This document shows positions 10,657-22,217 of a stretch of DNA of 64,000 nucleotides, piece after piece. Source of the stretch: Apophysomyces variabilis (Eukaryota; Mucoromycota; Mucoromycetes; Mucorales; Mucoraceae); NCBI GenBank assembly GCA_002749535.1, contig MZZL01000393.1, positions 693,103-757,102 on the forward strand, given 5' to 3'. The notes beneath the pieces were generated by a model. It did no database searches. It was not told where the DNA came from and saw nothing but the letters and a program-made list of their open reading frames with translations. A program made the position numbers and the translations under genes. The stretch's first letter is position 1, and each line of letters opens with the position of its first letter.

Positions 10657-13600
10657 TTAGTAGTCAATTCCTTCTTCATTTACAAAACCTGATCCGTTAT
10701 TGCCTTGGCTATTATAAAAAGTCATGATCTATGGTCAAAGTGAGTAAATCATGTTGATCAAACGTATTACTCGAACCTGTTCGCTGGATGTTGCATCTTC
10801 CGGTTGTTTATCGTCGCGGACTCGTATGAATCGCGGGAATCGAAGCGATATACCTTTGGCAGGATCGACCTTTTGGCAACGTCAGTACTTAGGACAAACA
10901 ATCATTGATCCCTTTACCTGTCCCACTGCTGCCATATAACGAGGACTGATACTTAGATCAGCGCAGCGTACTTCCCAGACTTGAACAGGTTCAAACCATA
11001 CGTCCGGTTTAACTGGATTTTCTCCCAGGCAGTAAAAGCGTTTTGGCTGGTCGATGACATGTTCCTTTAGTGTATCGTAATGCCGTTGTAGATCTTCCTC
11101 GGAAAAGCCAGTTCCCAGTTTACAGATTGTTTGATATTCTTCTGTATCTGGATCATAGCATGCAAGTAAAAATGCGCCATATACAGCTGTGCGTTTTCCT
11201 CGCCCATAAAACGCGCCAATAACCACTAGATCGACCGAATCGCCGATACCAGTAAGATAATCTTTCTTCACCTTCAACCAGTTTCGAGAGCGCTTCGATG
11301 GTTCGTATGTTGCTTCAGCTCCTTCAAAAGCTTTCACCATCAACCCTTCGCAATTGCTACTGATAGATGTATCGAGGAATGTCTGGATATCCTCGATATT
11401 ATTGGAATCCATATGTCGAGCGAAATAAAACTCATTCTCCGTTTCCATAAACGCTTCCTGTAATTTTTCTCGTCGCTTTTCTAAGGGCTCTTGCAACAGC
11501 GACTGGGTAAGCAGTCAGCAACGCAACCAATGAAGCGTTCTTCTTTTACCTGGCCATTCAAATAAAGACAATCAAAGGCAAATATTGCTACTTTTACTTT
11601 GATATCTTCCTCTTTCACATCTTTTCTCTTTCGAGTGCTCAGCACTTGAAAGGGTAGGATAACCTTGTTTTCGCAATCCCATGCCACAGCTTCGCAATCT
11701 ATAATAAACGATGTTGTTTCCGATCGAATCCACTAGATCCCATTAATGTATATCGTTTGAGATTCTGAAGCCTATACCTTGCCTAACTTTGACATGACAT
11801 CAGGGTACCTATCAGACATATTTTCTGAGTTACGACTATAAATCATCGTACGCAAGTCATCGAGCCTATGTATCTATGAAGAAATAAACGTATCAATGCT
11901 GTGCTGCCTGTTAAGATGCGATTACCTGAGCTCTCTCTCCATCATACTTGAATTCACATGTGAACCTTTTGCCTTCGAACCGATCCAACACGTCTGTTAA
12001 ACTCTTTGTCGGATGTGCCAACATAGGCTTAAGTGGGATTCCTTTTCATTGCATTAGCACCACTCAGTATTATCCATCCCATAAGCTTACCGGGTCGCAT
12101 AGTACATTTCAACAGCAGCTCGTCGAGAGGATATTTAAGAAGTGCGGGAATTATCATGTCATAGCATGGAAGTTGACTAAGAAGAAAAATATAAATCAAT
12201 ATCTCGTACGTTCTATAGATATGGCTATACTTTACTTGTACACAGATTTGATAAGATCCGCAGCAGCAGCTAATTCTTGCTCCTTCTTCTGTGGAGACAT
12301 CTTTTTGGTTTCTTTTGATGTAGTGAATTAGAAAACAAGAGCTATAGAACGAAAATTCACTATACCTGTGTTATGTAAAACAACAGAATGAGCTAGAGCA
12401 GACAATACCGTTTGCTCTGCCAAACCGATGCGCAATTTGCCCTCCAACTGCCTAAATGTAAAATGAGTGCTTTCCTTAGCGCTCTATATATAAACGTACC
12501 TAATAAGGTATTTTGCCTCATTGTCCTGGCATGCTACTAACAGACCTTTAATCTTGTCGATTTTTTTTGTCTGGGACTAAAGATGCAGACCGAATTTAGT
12601 GTCCAACCCAGCCGTGTCATATTCTACTTGCCGCATGACCGGTAATTCTCGAAATCTCTTTGAGCGTCTGGAATACATGACGTACGGTCAATGCCTTTGG
12701 TGCGAATAATGTTCGTTGCGAATTTTTGCTGTTCTAGTTAATAGAATGTCTTTGTTAGCTATTACTTGCAGATCGTTTTTCGAATAATCCAAACCTTAGC
12801 CACTGTCCCGAGATCTCCCGTCTCCCTATAGTCTGCTTTGATTTGTTTCATATCCCTTCCTGTGGATTGTGCAATAGCTTTCATCAAGAAAGATTCACCC
12901 ACACCAAGTTCAAGTCCTTCATAATCAGGGCAAAGCTGAACCAAAACGAATCAGTTCATGAAATGCCTATGACCGACCTACTTTGTTGATACACATGTAA
13001 AGCAGTTCGAGAAGACCATCAGGAGTCAACTTTATCGCTTGTACAAAAAGTGAAACAATATACTCCGTGATTGCTGTTCTTTTTGTCGTACTCTCGCAAA
13101 GTTCAAATGTCTTACATAAAGCAGCGTAGGGTATCCTACCATAACCAGATTAAAAAGGATTCGAGCGGGCCAATGGCTCGCGAACTCACGGTTGCCCCTT
13201 TTTCCAAGTAATTTGAGCTTTAGCGCCAGCATCTGCCGTCTCCATGCCCGATCTTATGTAGAGTCAATCCGTTAGCCTAAGCAACATTTCCAATATGTAG
13301 TCTTACAGTGTCTTAGCCATGATCTTTATCTCCCTTTCAGTCGTCTCCTGTTCCAATTCCTCTGCTTTGGCTTCCTCAATTTCTTTATCGAACTCTGCAT
13401 CTGTATTTTTCATATCAGTGTCTTCTTTCTCTGCAAGACTTGGTTTTCGTTCTTCCTCTTCCTCTTCCTCTTCCTCTTCCTCCTCCTCCTCCTTCTCTTC
13501 CTCTTCGTCTTGTTCCGGTTGAATCACATTGCGCTTTCTCTTCTTCGCCTGTGTTAGAGGATTCTCGTCATCGCTAGCTCGATCGGCTGTTTCCGGCAAT

Positions 13601-13843
13601 CGTTTTCGTCTTTCTGAAGAAGAGGTCAGCGATGCTTTCTTTGTATTGTCGTATAGGCACTACCTTGAAACGCTTCTGTGGTTGCTTGCGATGAAGACGG
13701 CTCTGTGACAGGTTCCGGTTTTTTGATCTCGGCTTTTTGCGAGTTCTTGTTGCAAAAATAAGATCTATCTCTCCATAAGAACGGTAACCCTAGGATTAAA
13801 CAGATTACCCTAGTGTTGCCTGTGTCTTGTTTTTTGGACTCAT
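10657..13843 (-). CDS. LIG1: DNA ligase I (ATP-dependent, Cdc9/LIG1-like)
   Basis: Seals nicks between Okazaki fragments and in excision repair; nuclear. About a dozen exons on the minus strand were traced. Near the N-terminus QATLGSYF is a PCNA-binding PIP-box, assembled across the first intron. It is followed by a Glu-rich tract at 13455-13520. The DNA-binding domain includes [23 protein letters not shown] and [20 protein letters not shown]. The adenylation motif is [13 protein letters not shown], in which the Lys is the AMP acceptor. Other ligase motifs seen: [45 protein letters not shown]. The oligonucleotide-binding fold ends at [17 protein letters not shown], and the last exon (10657-10728) encodes GIDY. 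The ATG at 13843 is chosen because the PIP-box follows at once. Some internal exon borders in 12.4-13.3 kb are approximate. Confidence 0.94.
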
Positions 13844-14120
13844 GCTACAAAGTTCAGATCAGACTTCCGAAGTTGATGCTTTATTGAGACTGTCCCAACG
13901 CGTGAATCGGAGTTTCCAGAAATTCGACGCGACAGTTGGACAGGTCATACTTGTAATTAAGCACTAATGCACTTGGTAGCCGTTATCCTACAGAACGAAT
14001 TGGCAATCAAACAGAGGGAAAATACCCAGTCGGTAAAGTTTCAATAGAAGAATATGCATAACATATACGTAGAAGAAAACAGAACAGTGTGTTTTGTTCA
14101 GGTACGTTTGTTTATTTTTG
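13842..14120 (+). CDS. possible small spliced protein, divergent from DNA ligase I
   Basis: A plus-strand ATG at 13842 opens a frame beginning [21 protein letters not shown] plausible donor at about 13944 and an acceptor before 13993 extend it with NELAIKQRENTQS, and a second 40-nt GT-AG intron (14032-14071) avoids the stop after KFQ. The amphipathic, coiled-coil-like composition resembles small kinetochore or BLOC-type subunits, but no family was recognised. Its ATG overlaps the ligase ATG on the other strand. It could be a real short gene or chance; the 3' end is uncertain. Confidence 0.35.
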
Positions 14121-14525
14121 TGTCGCGGGCAGTGTCGCGCATTTGGACGCGTAATTTAAACCGGCAGAGCGGAACAATTCATCATTTTTATAACAATTGG
14201 TAAAACCGCAGGTTCTGTATACTCAATTTCTACTAAAACTAACTGCCATGCCATTGGACAACCTAATGCGTGTAGAACATTGATACTCATATGAATTAGT
14301 CCGACGAATCGTCTTTGAAACTCTTGGAAATCAATAACGTATCATGTCCTAAACAGAAACATTACGGTACAAGAGAGATATATTTGGGTATTTGTTTGAT
14401 CTATATGCAGCCAAAATAATCGGTAAAGACATGGCTTAAAATTTCGAGAACGCATGGCTATAACACAATTCAACACGATAGTGCTTGCTAGCTAAACGCC
14501 GGATGAAAGGCGTCGTCCGGAATTA

Positions 14526-15745
14526 ATGTACCAAGCTCGAAAAAAATTGAAGCGCAATTGTAAGAAATACAACACCGTAGATCGCAATGATGAAGAGATA
14601 AGAGGCGTCACTAATGGATTGTATGACTGTCTCAAGCAGTTGGAAAAGAGACACGCAGAGAATATCCAGAGAGGTGACCAAAGTCAGCACGAATCTCATC
14701 AGGTTAAAGATCAGATACATGATTTATTCACAATCCATAGCAGAATCATCTAGGAAAAAGTACAACGCAATTCATAGCTTATGGCAAGTAAAATACACGA
14801 GATCAGAGAAGCAACTAGCTCTTATTACTGCTAAACGAAACCTCTCTGATTTAGATTGGCAAGATATAATGCAAGAAAGGCAAGGATAAACTAATCAGAT
14901 AACAAAGTTAACTGAATTTTTTCAGACATTGGATATGATGTTTGTTAAAGAACGCAACAGCAAAAAGCGGAACTCTAGAGAAGAAGTCGACCTGAATGAC
15001 AGCTGCCCAACAGCAACGAGACTTGGTTGTGACGAAACATCCGAACATATGAAGCTTAATAACCTACCAGAAGATATAATAATAACATGTGCTGGGACGG
15101 GCTATGGTGTAGTTACGATGTTGGCAACTGTCAGCATTCACCCACCTCGCTTTGATTTCTATATAACGCTCCATAACAGATATCAAGCATTAATCAATCA
15201 TAATGAAGAAACACCTGTCGAGCTTGATGAGGCTGACCACAAAAGCAGCTTATGAAGAACGAAAGCACGTGATACGACATGGAGGCAGTGGAAATAGAAC
15301 AGCAGTATTATGCATTGGTGCACAAGGAACTGGCGTTGGCCTTCGAATAAGAGTGTGTACCAGACGAGGTATCAAGTGGATAAGAAGACTTCATCTTCAG
15401 GCAACATCAGTTGTTACGACAAACGAATATCGAAGCAGCCAAACGTGAGTCTTTCATTATGGGAAGGTGGCGAGGCCAAAAAAAAAATATCATTGACAGA
15501 AAGGTGAAAAACTGTATCGGTGAATGAAGCTTTTGTATGCCAAAACCCTCGTTGCATTGCGATAAGACTGGGCCACGCTACCCAAAGCCGGGATGCAATG
15601 GCTGTGATAGCGATTGGGTCTCTTGGCAATGTCGATGATGAAAAATGGCTCGCCGCTGCTCCCGTTCTGTCCATACATCAGCCAATTCAATACTGACTTC
15701 GAAACGCTTGAGACGTCCACTCTGTCAGCTGGCTGAAACGAAGGA
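14526..15745 (+). pseudogene. decayed transposon-encoded TnpB/Fanzor-superfamily protein
   Basis: Pieces of one protein lie in several frames of the plus strand. 14526-14753 is a charged helical segment. 14770-15255 includes LWQVKYTRSEKQLALITA, a stop after ERQG (about 14887), then TLDMMFVKERN and EEVDLNDSC. 15200-15448 contains LCIGAQGTGVGLRIR and TNEYRSSQT, which match the conserved G-x-G-T-G-x-G and NEYxSSQTC region I associate with Mucorales TnpB/Fanzor-type transposon proteins. After a frameshift, 15539-15700 contains CQNPRC and SRDAMAVIAIG, the second half of the zinc ribbon followed by the RuvC-III Asp. At least two frameshifts and several stops separate the parts, so it cannot be expressed intact. 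Family assignment is from memory of motif patterns. Confidence 0.6.
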
Positions 15746-15759
15746 ACGGCACCTGTCAA

Positions 15760-16341
15760 AGAGCAAGACCACGGCCTCGACCGTTATATTTTAATTCATT
15801 TTGCTATTGCATCCCGTTGACTGCTGCATCATTTCGTTCAATTTTTCCGAAATTATCCATATACATTCGCAATATTGATTCACAGTTGTTAAATAAGTCA
15901 TTTGGGTCTAGACGTGGGGTTCGTGGGAAACATGGCTCATAAAATATAAAGGAGTTGACGGCTTTTGACCTTTGGAAAGCCTAAGATATCCATTTGACAA
16001 TGGCTGATTTCCATGTCAATGTGCTTTTCAGACTATTGTGTAGAGCAGAAATATTAGAACTCGAAAATTTTCAAAATGGATTAGCACATCGATGATAACA
16101 TAGCATAGCAAAAGTAAAGAAGTCTATAGCCAATTGCATACCCGGAACGAGGTTTGAAACTTGACAAGTAATCAACACATATTGTCTGTATACAAAAAGC
16201 CGATAAATGAAAGCAAATAGAATTTTCGTGATGTCTTGCATTGGTTTCACTGTTAGCGCCTATGTTTGAGACGCATTTCATGCCGTCGATGGCCGTCATA
16301 TAAGCTGGTCTGCGGGCTAAGTAAAAAACGGTGGTTTGCTC
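15760..16341. other. intergenic region after the decayed transposon gene
   Basis: No gene recognised. The first part may still belong to the mobile element; the last part is presumably the promoter of the next gene. Confidence 0.4.
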
Positions 16342-17806
16342 ATGGACCTACACCGTAATCCTTTTCAAGATCGACCTACATCTAGCCATGACCAGGCTAG
16401 CTACAGTCCTCAGGACGAACCTCTCCAAGCGCCTACTTTCACTACCCATCCGAGAGAACGCGAGCGGATGGGAAGTATAATCGGTGAAGAGAATTTTGGC
16501 CAAAGGAAAGAAAGCTGGTGGGATAAACTCAATCACGTAGCAAGAGAAAGTAAGGGATCTTTTGCTAAATTATGCTTACGATAACCTTTGACTACCATTG
16601 TCTTTAGCTGTTCGACGGTCATCACAAAGCACGGAAATGGTGATAGACAAACTGGCAGATGCACTTAACAATTTGAATCCTGGAATTGATACTCCAAAGC
16701 CCACTAGAAAAGAACGATCAGTGTCATGGTCTGAACGGGCGTTTGCCCTTCTGTTCAACAGAGGCAGCGTCAATGAAAAGGAAATGCAACCAAAGACGTT
16801 TGAATATGAACCATCCGATGGCGCTTATGACTATGTCCAAAGCTTGTTGGGCAGACCAGATCACGCCATGATGGCACCGAATGATACGGAACAGCATGAG
16901 GCAAAGCCCAAGACACAAGCACGCCAGGAATACTGGGGTTCGAAACAAGAAGATGTCGAAGTCCAAGGTTCAGACGAAACATATGATAACAATCAGGCGA
17001 GCTTCAACACAGATGAAGACCATTACAAGGGACGGATCATGCATCATAGACATGATGCATCCGCTCATCCGGCCACAGCTATTCCTAAGACACTCTTTAA
17101 TGCTCAATACTCCCCAGTGCCATATGAAAGCAGCGAAGATGATGAGTCTACATATCAACGGCATATCCGTGGTTCAATATCAGGCTCCGTTCCCCCGCCT
17201 CCGCGACCACCCAAGGATGATATTCCCACTTCATCTCGAAATGGACTTAATACTTCCCTACCGTCCTCACTAGAAAGCTATGCGGACGTAGTACGTAGGC
17301 AGGCTGCGCTCAATGCTGAGAGTTTCGCCGTCCCTCACTCATTAAGACGCCAATCGCCGCAACCCCAACGACGTCCTGGTAGCAACATGACCCGTTCCAC
17401 CTCGCAAGACTCTTGGTTCAATTCAGATCCTGAAAGTGGACGTATCCCAGTACCACCTTTATCTGTGACACTTAGTTCGCAACCAGCGGAGCCTGTGGAA
17501 GAGAAAGATGTACCAGACAACCCTGGAGAAAAGTCTAGCATAGCACGGGAACCCGAGACCGAGCATCACATTGACGTTGTAGATCGCAAAAAAGGTGGAC
17601 TATCGAAAGAAAGAGATGTGCCATTTGACAGCGACTTTGAAAATTGGGCAGCCAGACCTGCTACGACCCATTGGCGTAGACATTCGAAGCAGTGGCCACA
17701 TAGCTACGGGTTAACCCAAGCAAAGGAACCACCAAAGCAAACAAGCGGAAAAAGTACTTGGGAAATGCAGGCAGACGCTATTAATGACTGTCGATCTTCC
17801 CATTGA
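16342..17806 (+). CDS. hypothetical disordered protein
   Basis: Two exons (16342-16549 and 16608-17806) encode 468 residues; the junction restores ARETVRRSS. Not recognised. The N-terminus has a short structured-looking segment, WWDKLNHVARE, then KLADALNNLNPGI. The rest is low complexity and probably disordered: acidic patches (SSEDDEST), a proline run SVPPPPRPPKDD that could bind SH3 or WW domains, and many Ser/Arg pairs that look like phosphosites (RSTSQDS, RKERSVSWS). There is no membrane segment or catalytic motif. Such composition is common in fungal signalling or cytoskeletal adaptors, but a function cannot be given. The ATG at 16342 is the first in the open frame. Confidence 0.75.
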
Positions 17807-18431
17807 TCAAGAAACTTGTTTTGCAACTGTATGGATTGGAATCGCTACAATGGACAGGCAGCGAGTAAGGAAACAGAAAATCTTTTCAAAAAAATGCATT
17901 TGTCATATATAATATAACAGCGGCTATTTCTATATCACATCTATTTAATTAACGTCTGTCCATCTAAAGTTTGGCTCGCTGCATCGATTCAATATGAATA
18001 TCAAAGGATAGAATATACTAGAGAGAGCCATTATTGAAGCGTTGCTTTCGGATACAGTACACTCTGTTAGCAGAACCAACAGACCAGCTTCGCATCATTA
18101 CCACCCTTCCCTCAATTTCCTTATCGCTTACGTTCTATAGCTCACCGTATTCATTCTATATCTCAATCATTTAAAATGGAATACACTTGGAACGCCTAGA
18201 AAAACAGCGGCAAACACGCTGTACGTCACGAATGACCCGACCTCAAGATCACTAATACTTTTATTTCTCATTCTATCACATCTCTTCATTTCCGAAGCTT
18301 TCGAAGGTAATTGATTGATTTAGATACAGTCTCTTTCATTAACCTTAAATATGATCATCAGTTTCTAGCAGAGTTGTATGATTATGTTATATAATGCAAT
18401 ATGATGGATTTTTCGACTTGTGCTTTCCTGA
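17807..18431. other. intergenic region between convergent genes
   Basis: Holds the 3' ends of the hypothetical gene and of TRM112. No coding or repeat signal was recognised. Confidence 0.5.
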
Positions 18432-18898
18432 TTAGATCTCATGCTCAGCCAGTAACATGTTAGGAATGCCATCTTTGATATTGTACACATGCTGACAGTT
18501 GGCGCAAATCATTCTGCCTTGTTGAACATGGGTCTATACTGCAGAGTTAGACCACTCGATCACCCTATGCAGATCGGTTTACCTCAAGCAAGACACTATG
18601 CAATGCCTTCAAAAATTCCTCGTTTTCAGCCGCATTTTCCGGAATCTGAGAGGGAAGAGTAGAGATACCAAGCTGTTCGTTGTTAAGAAGGTGCAAGTAT
18701 TATATTCGGGGTATCTACCTGGATTGCTGTAGAAGTAAGAGCGTCCCATTCGATCTTGGGCAGCATATTGACGAGGAAATCAGGGTTGTAATCGGCTTCG
18801 ATCAGTTCCACTTGGGCATCCTCAAATCGTAGGGGAAAGTTGTTTGTATCGCAGTTCTTGACGTGACACTGCAGCATGTTGTGAGTAATAAGTCTCAT
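18432..18898 (-). CDS. TRM112: Trm112, activator subunit of methyltransferases
   Basis: Small zinc-binding partner that stabilises several methyltransferases acting on tRNA, 18S rRNA (Bud23) and eRF1 (Mtq2). Three exons (18719-18898, 18583-18672, 18432-18533) give 123 residues, the usual length. Motifs: MRLITHNMLQCHVKNC with the first cysteine pair, FPLRFEDAQVELIEADYNPDF, LPKIEWDAL, NEEFLKALHSVLLE, then GRMICANCQHVYNIKDGIPNMLL with the second cysteine pair. The last intron uses the second of two tandem AG acceptors (tatag) to keep frame. Confidence 0.95.
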
Positions 18899-19521
18899 GG
18901 TGGGTTTTTATGTAAAGGAAAGCAACACTTTTTTTTTCTGAGAAGGGAGATTTTTGCGGCACCGACTGGTGCGAATAGACGGCCATGAAAATTTTCACGC
19001 AAGCGACGTCAGCTAAACGATTGGATAGAATTCAATCGTTTCTTCCATTTCGCCCAAGATGAAAGTTGAAGCATTTTCATTGTCTTTTTCTTCATATGCT
19101 ATTTTCTCACATTGCCTCACAAGCATCATATCCCTCCTTTTGAGTATGTGACTGGAGAAAAAAATAGAATTAAACCCATTAAAGAGCCACTGTACAGCCA
19201 ATGGCAGGCTATAGAGGGATAAGCATAAATAAGAACTGGTTCTAGAAATGTAATTGACACTTGTCAAGGCACATCAATTAAGGGAACCCAATTGTAGTGG
19301 CCCCAATTAATTATGTGTGAGCATTTTATTCATGCCGATCTCTTCAGCGGTTGGCGCTGGTACTATTAAAAGATTGTTATAAGTGACTTTGCTTAACTGA
19401 GATGATACACTTTTATACGAGGAATCTCCAAAATGGCACATTTTCGGGTTGGCAGGGATGGCATAGGACAGCAAAAGCCGAAACCTTTAGCTTTTCTATG
19501 AGTGATGCTAAACCACACTAG
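18899..19521. other. intergenic region upstream of TRM112
   Basis: Contains the TRM112 promoter. A minus-strand ORF at 19013-19267 has no recognisable motif and no splice partner. Confidence 0.45.
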
Positions 19522-20236
19522 CTTTGTCATACGTTGGAGTGACGAGCTTATCAATAGATCATCTAATTCAACATGCAGTAAGAGATAAAGCTAAAAGAAA
19601 GGATCAATGAGGACCACATGTCGTCTTATCAATGGAGGGACGCGTTATGGTATGCCACGTTAATATCCGGGTAGTCGCGCAGGAAGGGAAATTGTTGTCG
19701 ACGGATGTCATGAAACATGCTGCCCCGAAGAATCTAAGAGGGGCTGAAGGCACAGTACGAAAAACGACAGCCATGGTTCATTCGTAATACCATGTATTGA
19801 TGGAATGATTATATGTTTGAATTGATAAGTGTTACACGCATGAACTGACCGATATTGTTGTTCAATCTATCAATAATCGAAAGCTTATGTCTTTATTTTT
19901 TTCACTCGTTACCTAATCATATTACCGTAGTAAGTCATCATCCACCAGCTTACGTATCATCCTCAACTGAGCCTTCCCTAATGCAATGTAAACTGGGAGA
20001 ATACAGCAGCATGGATGAACCCACCGGTTGTTCTCTTTCTATTCCTTTTTTTTTTCTGCATGAACATTGTCCTAAAGTAGCGAAAACACTCTATCTGATT
20101 TTATCTTTATCTTGAATATCAGTAAGCTTTGAATCATGTGCAGTAAAAGCGTGGCTCGCTTTTTTTCCACCTCGAACGCTCTGCTACAGCATAGCAATAT
20201 GTCAGCGCAAAATTCACATTTCTTAAGTGGCGCAAA
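19522..20236. repeat. dispersed repeat, copy A (about 700 bp)
   Basis: This segment aligns in the same orientation along its length with 54481-55170. Shared blocks include tcgtcttatcaa, tggtatgccacgttaat (19649-19665), gtagtcgcgcag, aatctaagaggggctgaa, aatgattatatgt, caataatcgaaagctta, ccaccagctta, aacattgtc and aagtggcgcaaa. Identity by eye is about 75-80% with small indels. It has no long ORF and no obvious terminal repeats. The copy ends about 58 bp before the ATG of the next gene, so it includes that gene's promoter. It is probably an old non-autonomous mobile element or a duplicated promoter segment. Confidence 0.75.
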
Positions 20237-20293
20237 AAAAATGTAAGCCACGGAATCTCCGCACCTCGGTGGTCTTGTTTGTCAAACGCAAAC

Positions 20294-22217
20294 ATGGAAT
20301 CAGAGCAAGAACCACCACTCGAGACAGCCGCAGAAGCTGTTACAAGCGAGAAAGAGGCCACTGCAGCAGAGAATGGAAATCAAACCAGCGCGATTCAACC
20401 AGCTCCTCTTTCTACAGATGAATCACCGAAGAATGAACAGTATTCTCACTTCTCCAATCAGTTACCGCCTGTCATGCCACACATACGAAAAAAACCGAAA
20501 CGATCAACCAATGCATTGCATCTTTTGTTACAAGAAGCTAGTCGTAGCGTAAGCAGATAGACATGCAAATACGGCAACTTTTGTTGATCGATTCCTAGTT
20601 CATCCTATGCGATCTATGTCGAAGACCGATAGATTTCCAAAGCACTATTTTTAAAGACCGACGAAAGTTGGCAAGCGAGTTAAGGCAGTACTCAACTGTA
20701 GGCGTATTGGATACTGCCAAGAACAAAATCCTGTCAGAGCTGAAAGAAGAAGACCGCGTAGCGTTGGCCGATGTAAGCCCGGAGAATGAGGTAAGAATAC
20801 ACATATTTCTTTTCTTTATTTCCTTTTTGTTTTTCAATTACGCGATATTTTTTGGAGATGAGTGGATCGACAATGCCTCGGACAACAGCAAAATCACATC
20901 TCCTTTTTTATTTCTTTTCCTTTCATTGATTTATGGGTGTGATGGGTTGCGAATATGATTAGATTATCAAAATGCGATTCGAGGAGCACGAGGCTGTGAT
21001 GCGAAGTTTTGAGGATGCGGTTGCGGAATTGCGCTACGAATATGATGGCAAGAAGGAGGGTGGTACTGGTGACTCTGGTCAAGTTTTTCCAGCAGGTACA
21101 ACTTGTGGTACCTCGATAACTGTACGTTGGGTGGCGGACGGATTACTAAACGTTTGTGATATATTCTGCAGGATTGGCTGAGCTCTTTAAACTATTTGAT
21201 CAACACACTCCTCGCCGACACCCAAGACAAGAAACGTATTCAAAATTTCGTGGAGGTCGATTTAATGTAGCACGACATACACCGTATAATGCGAACCCAC
21301 ATTTTCGGCCGCGCGACGGTGGAGGCTATGGGCGGGGAGGTCCGCGAGATTACAGAGATCGACGGGAACGGGATGACTACCATCGTAGAAGATACGATGA
21401 TTGGCGTGATTCCGAGCGTCGTCCTCCTGGGCCGCCTTTACCGTACGAGGACTTTCCTGTGAGGCGAGATCCGGGGTTTGGGTTGCAGAGAACATACGAT
21501 GATCGTCGAAGACCTCCTCTCGATCGTTCACAGCCAAGGAATCAACGACTACCAGCGGGACCACAGCCTATGGCAGGACCACCGGCGTACACACCCGGTT
21601 CAGTGAAACTGTCGCCCACTACATACGAATCAGCACCGCAACCTTCCATACAAACAACTGCACAACAACAAAACTTAGATGGCAGCTCTTACGGATATCC
21701 CTATGGAGATCCGAATGCTATGGCGTATCCTGGAGGTGATAACATATCCTGCAAACCAAGTTACTGAACGTTTCTTTAACGGATCATTAGCTTACGATTC
21801 AAATACAAAATATTACGCACAACAAGATCCAAACATGATTAGGCCGTATGGTTCTACATCTACAACGTTTCCTCAAACCGCACAGCCTTGGGCATATGGA
21901 ATGCCGATACAAAATCAGAGTTTCTCCAGTCGAGATCCAGGTCGCCATCAATCACTCCCGTTACCAACGTGAGGATATTATACAACAGGAAGATAATGTA
22001 TTGATATCTTTTCGCATAGGGACTTTTTGGCTGGTCCAAGTGACGCACCACGGTAAGATGTATTAGAAACTAACTTGTATTGGATACTGAACATAATAAT
22101 GTTAGTGTCTCAATGCCGGAGCCGCATCAATCGTTAGGAGTACTAAAGGGGGTTATTATTCGGGATGCTCAAGGAAATATTGGTCTTGCCAGCTATACAT
22201 TCAGTCCTTTTACGTGA
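20294..22217 (+). CDS. hypothetical RGG/RD-rich protein, seven exons
   Basis: Exons 20294-20548, 20599-20790, 20963-21095, 21172-21735, 21791-21968, 22020-22052 and 22106-22217 join to 488 residues. Not recognised. After an acidic leader there is a helical region: TNALHLLLQEASRS, RKLASELRQYSTVGVLDTAKNKILSEL (in part), and AVMRSFEDAVAELRYEYDG. The middle is strongly basic and glycine/arginine rich (KFRGGRFN, GGGYGRGGPRDYRDRRERD), as in RNA-binding RGG proteins. The C-terminus is Pro/Tyr/Gln rich. A nuclear or RNP role is an inference from composition only. The final three short exons are supported by a common frame and by the conserved-looking end SLGVLKGVIIRDAQGNIG. Confidence 0.75.

Noticed and set aside
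13319..13522. Serine-run ORF opposite DNA ligase I
   Set aside because: It is the complement of the Glu-rich codon repeat in the ligase N-terminus.
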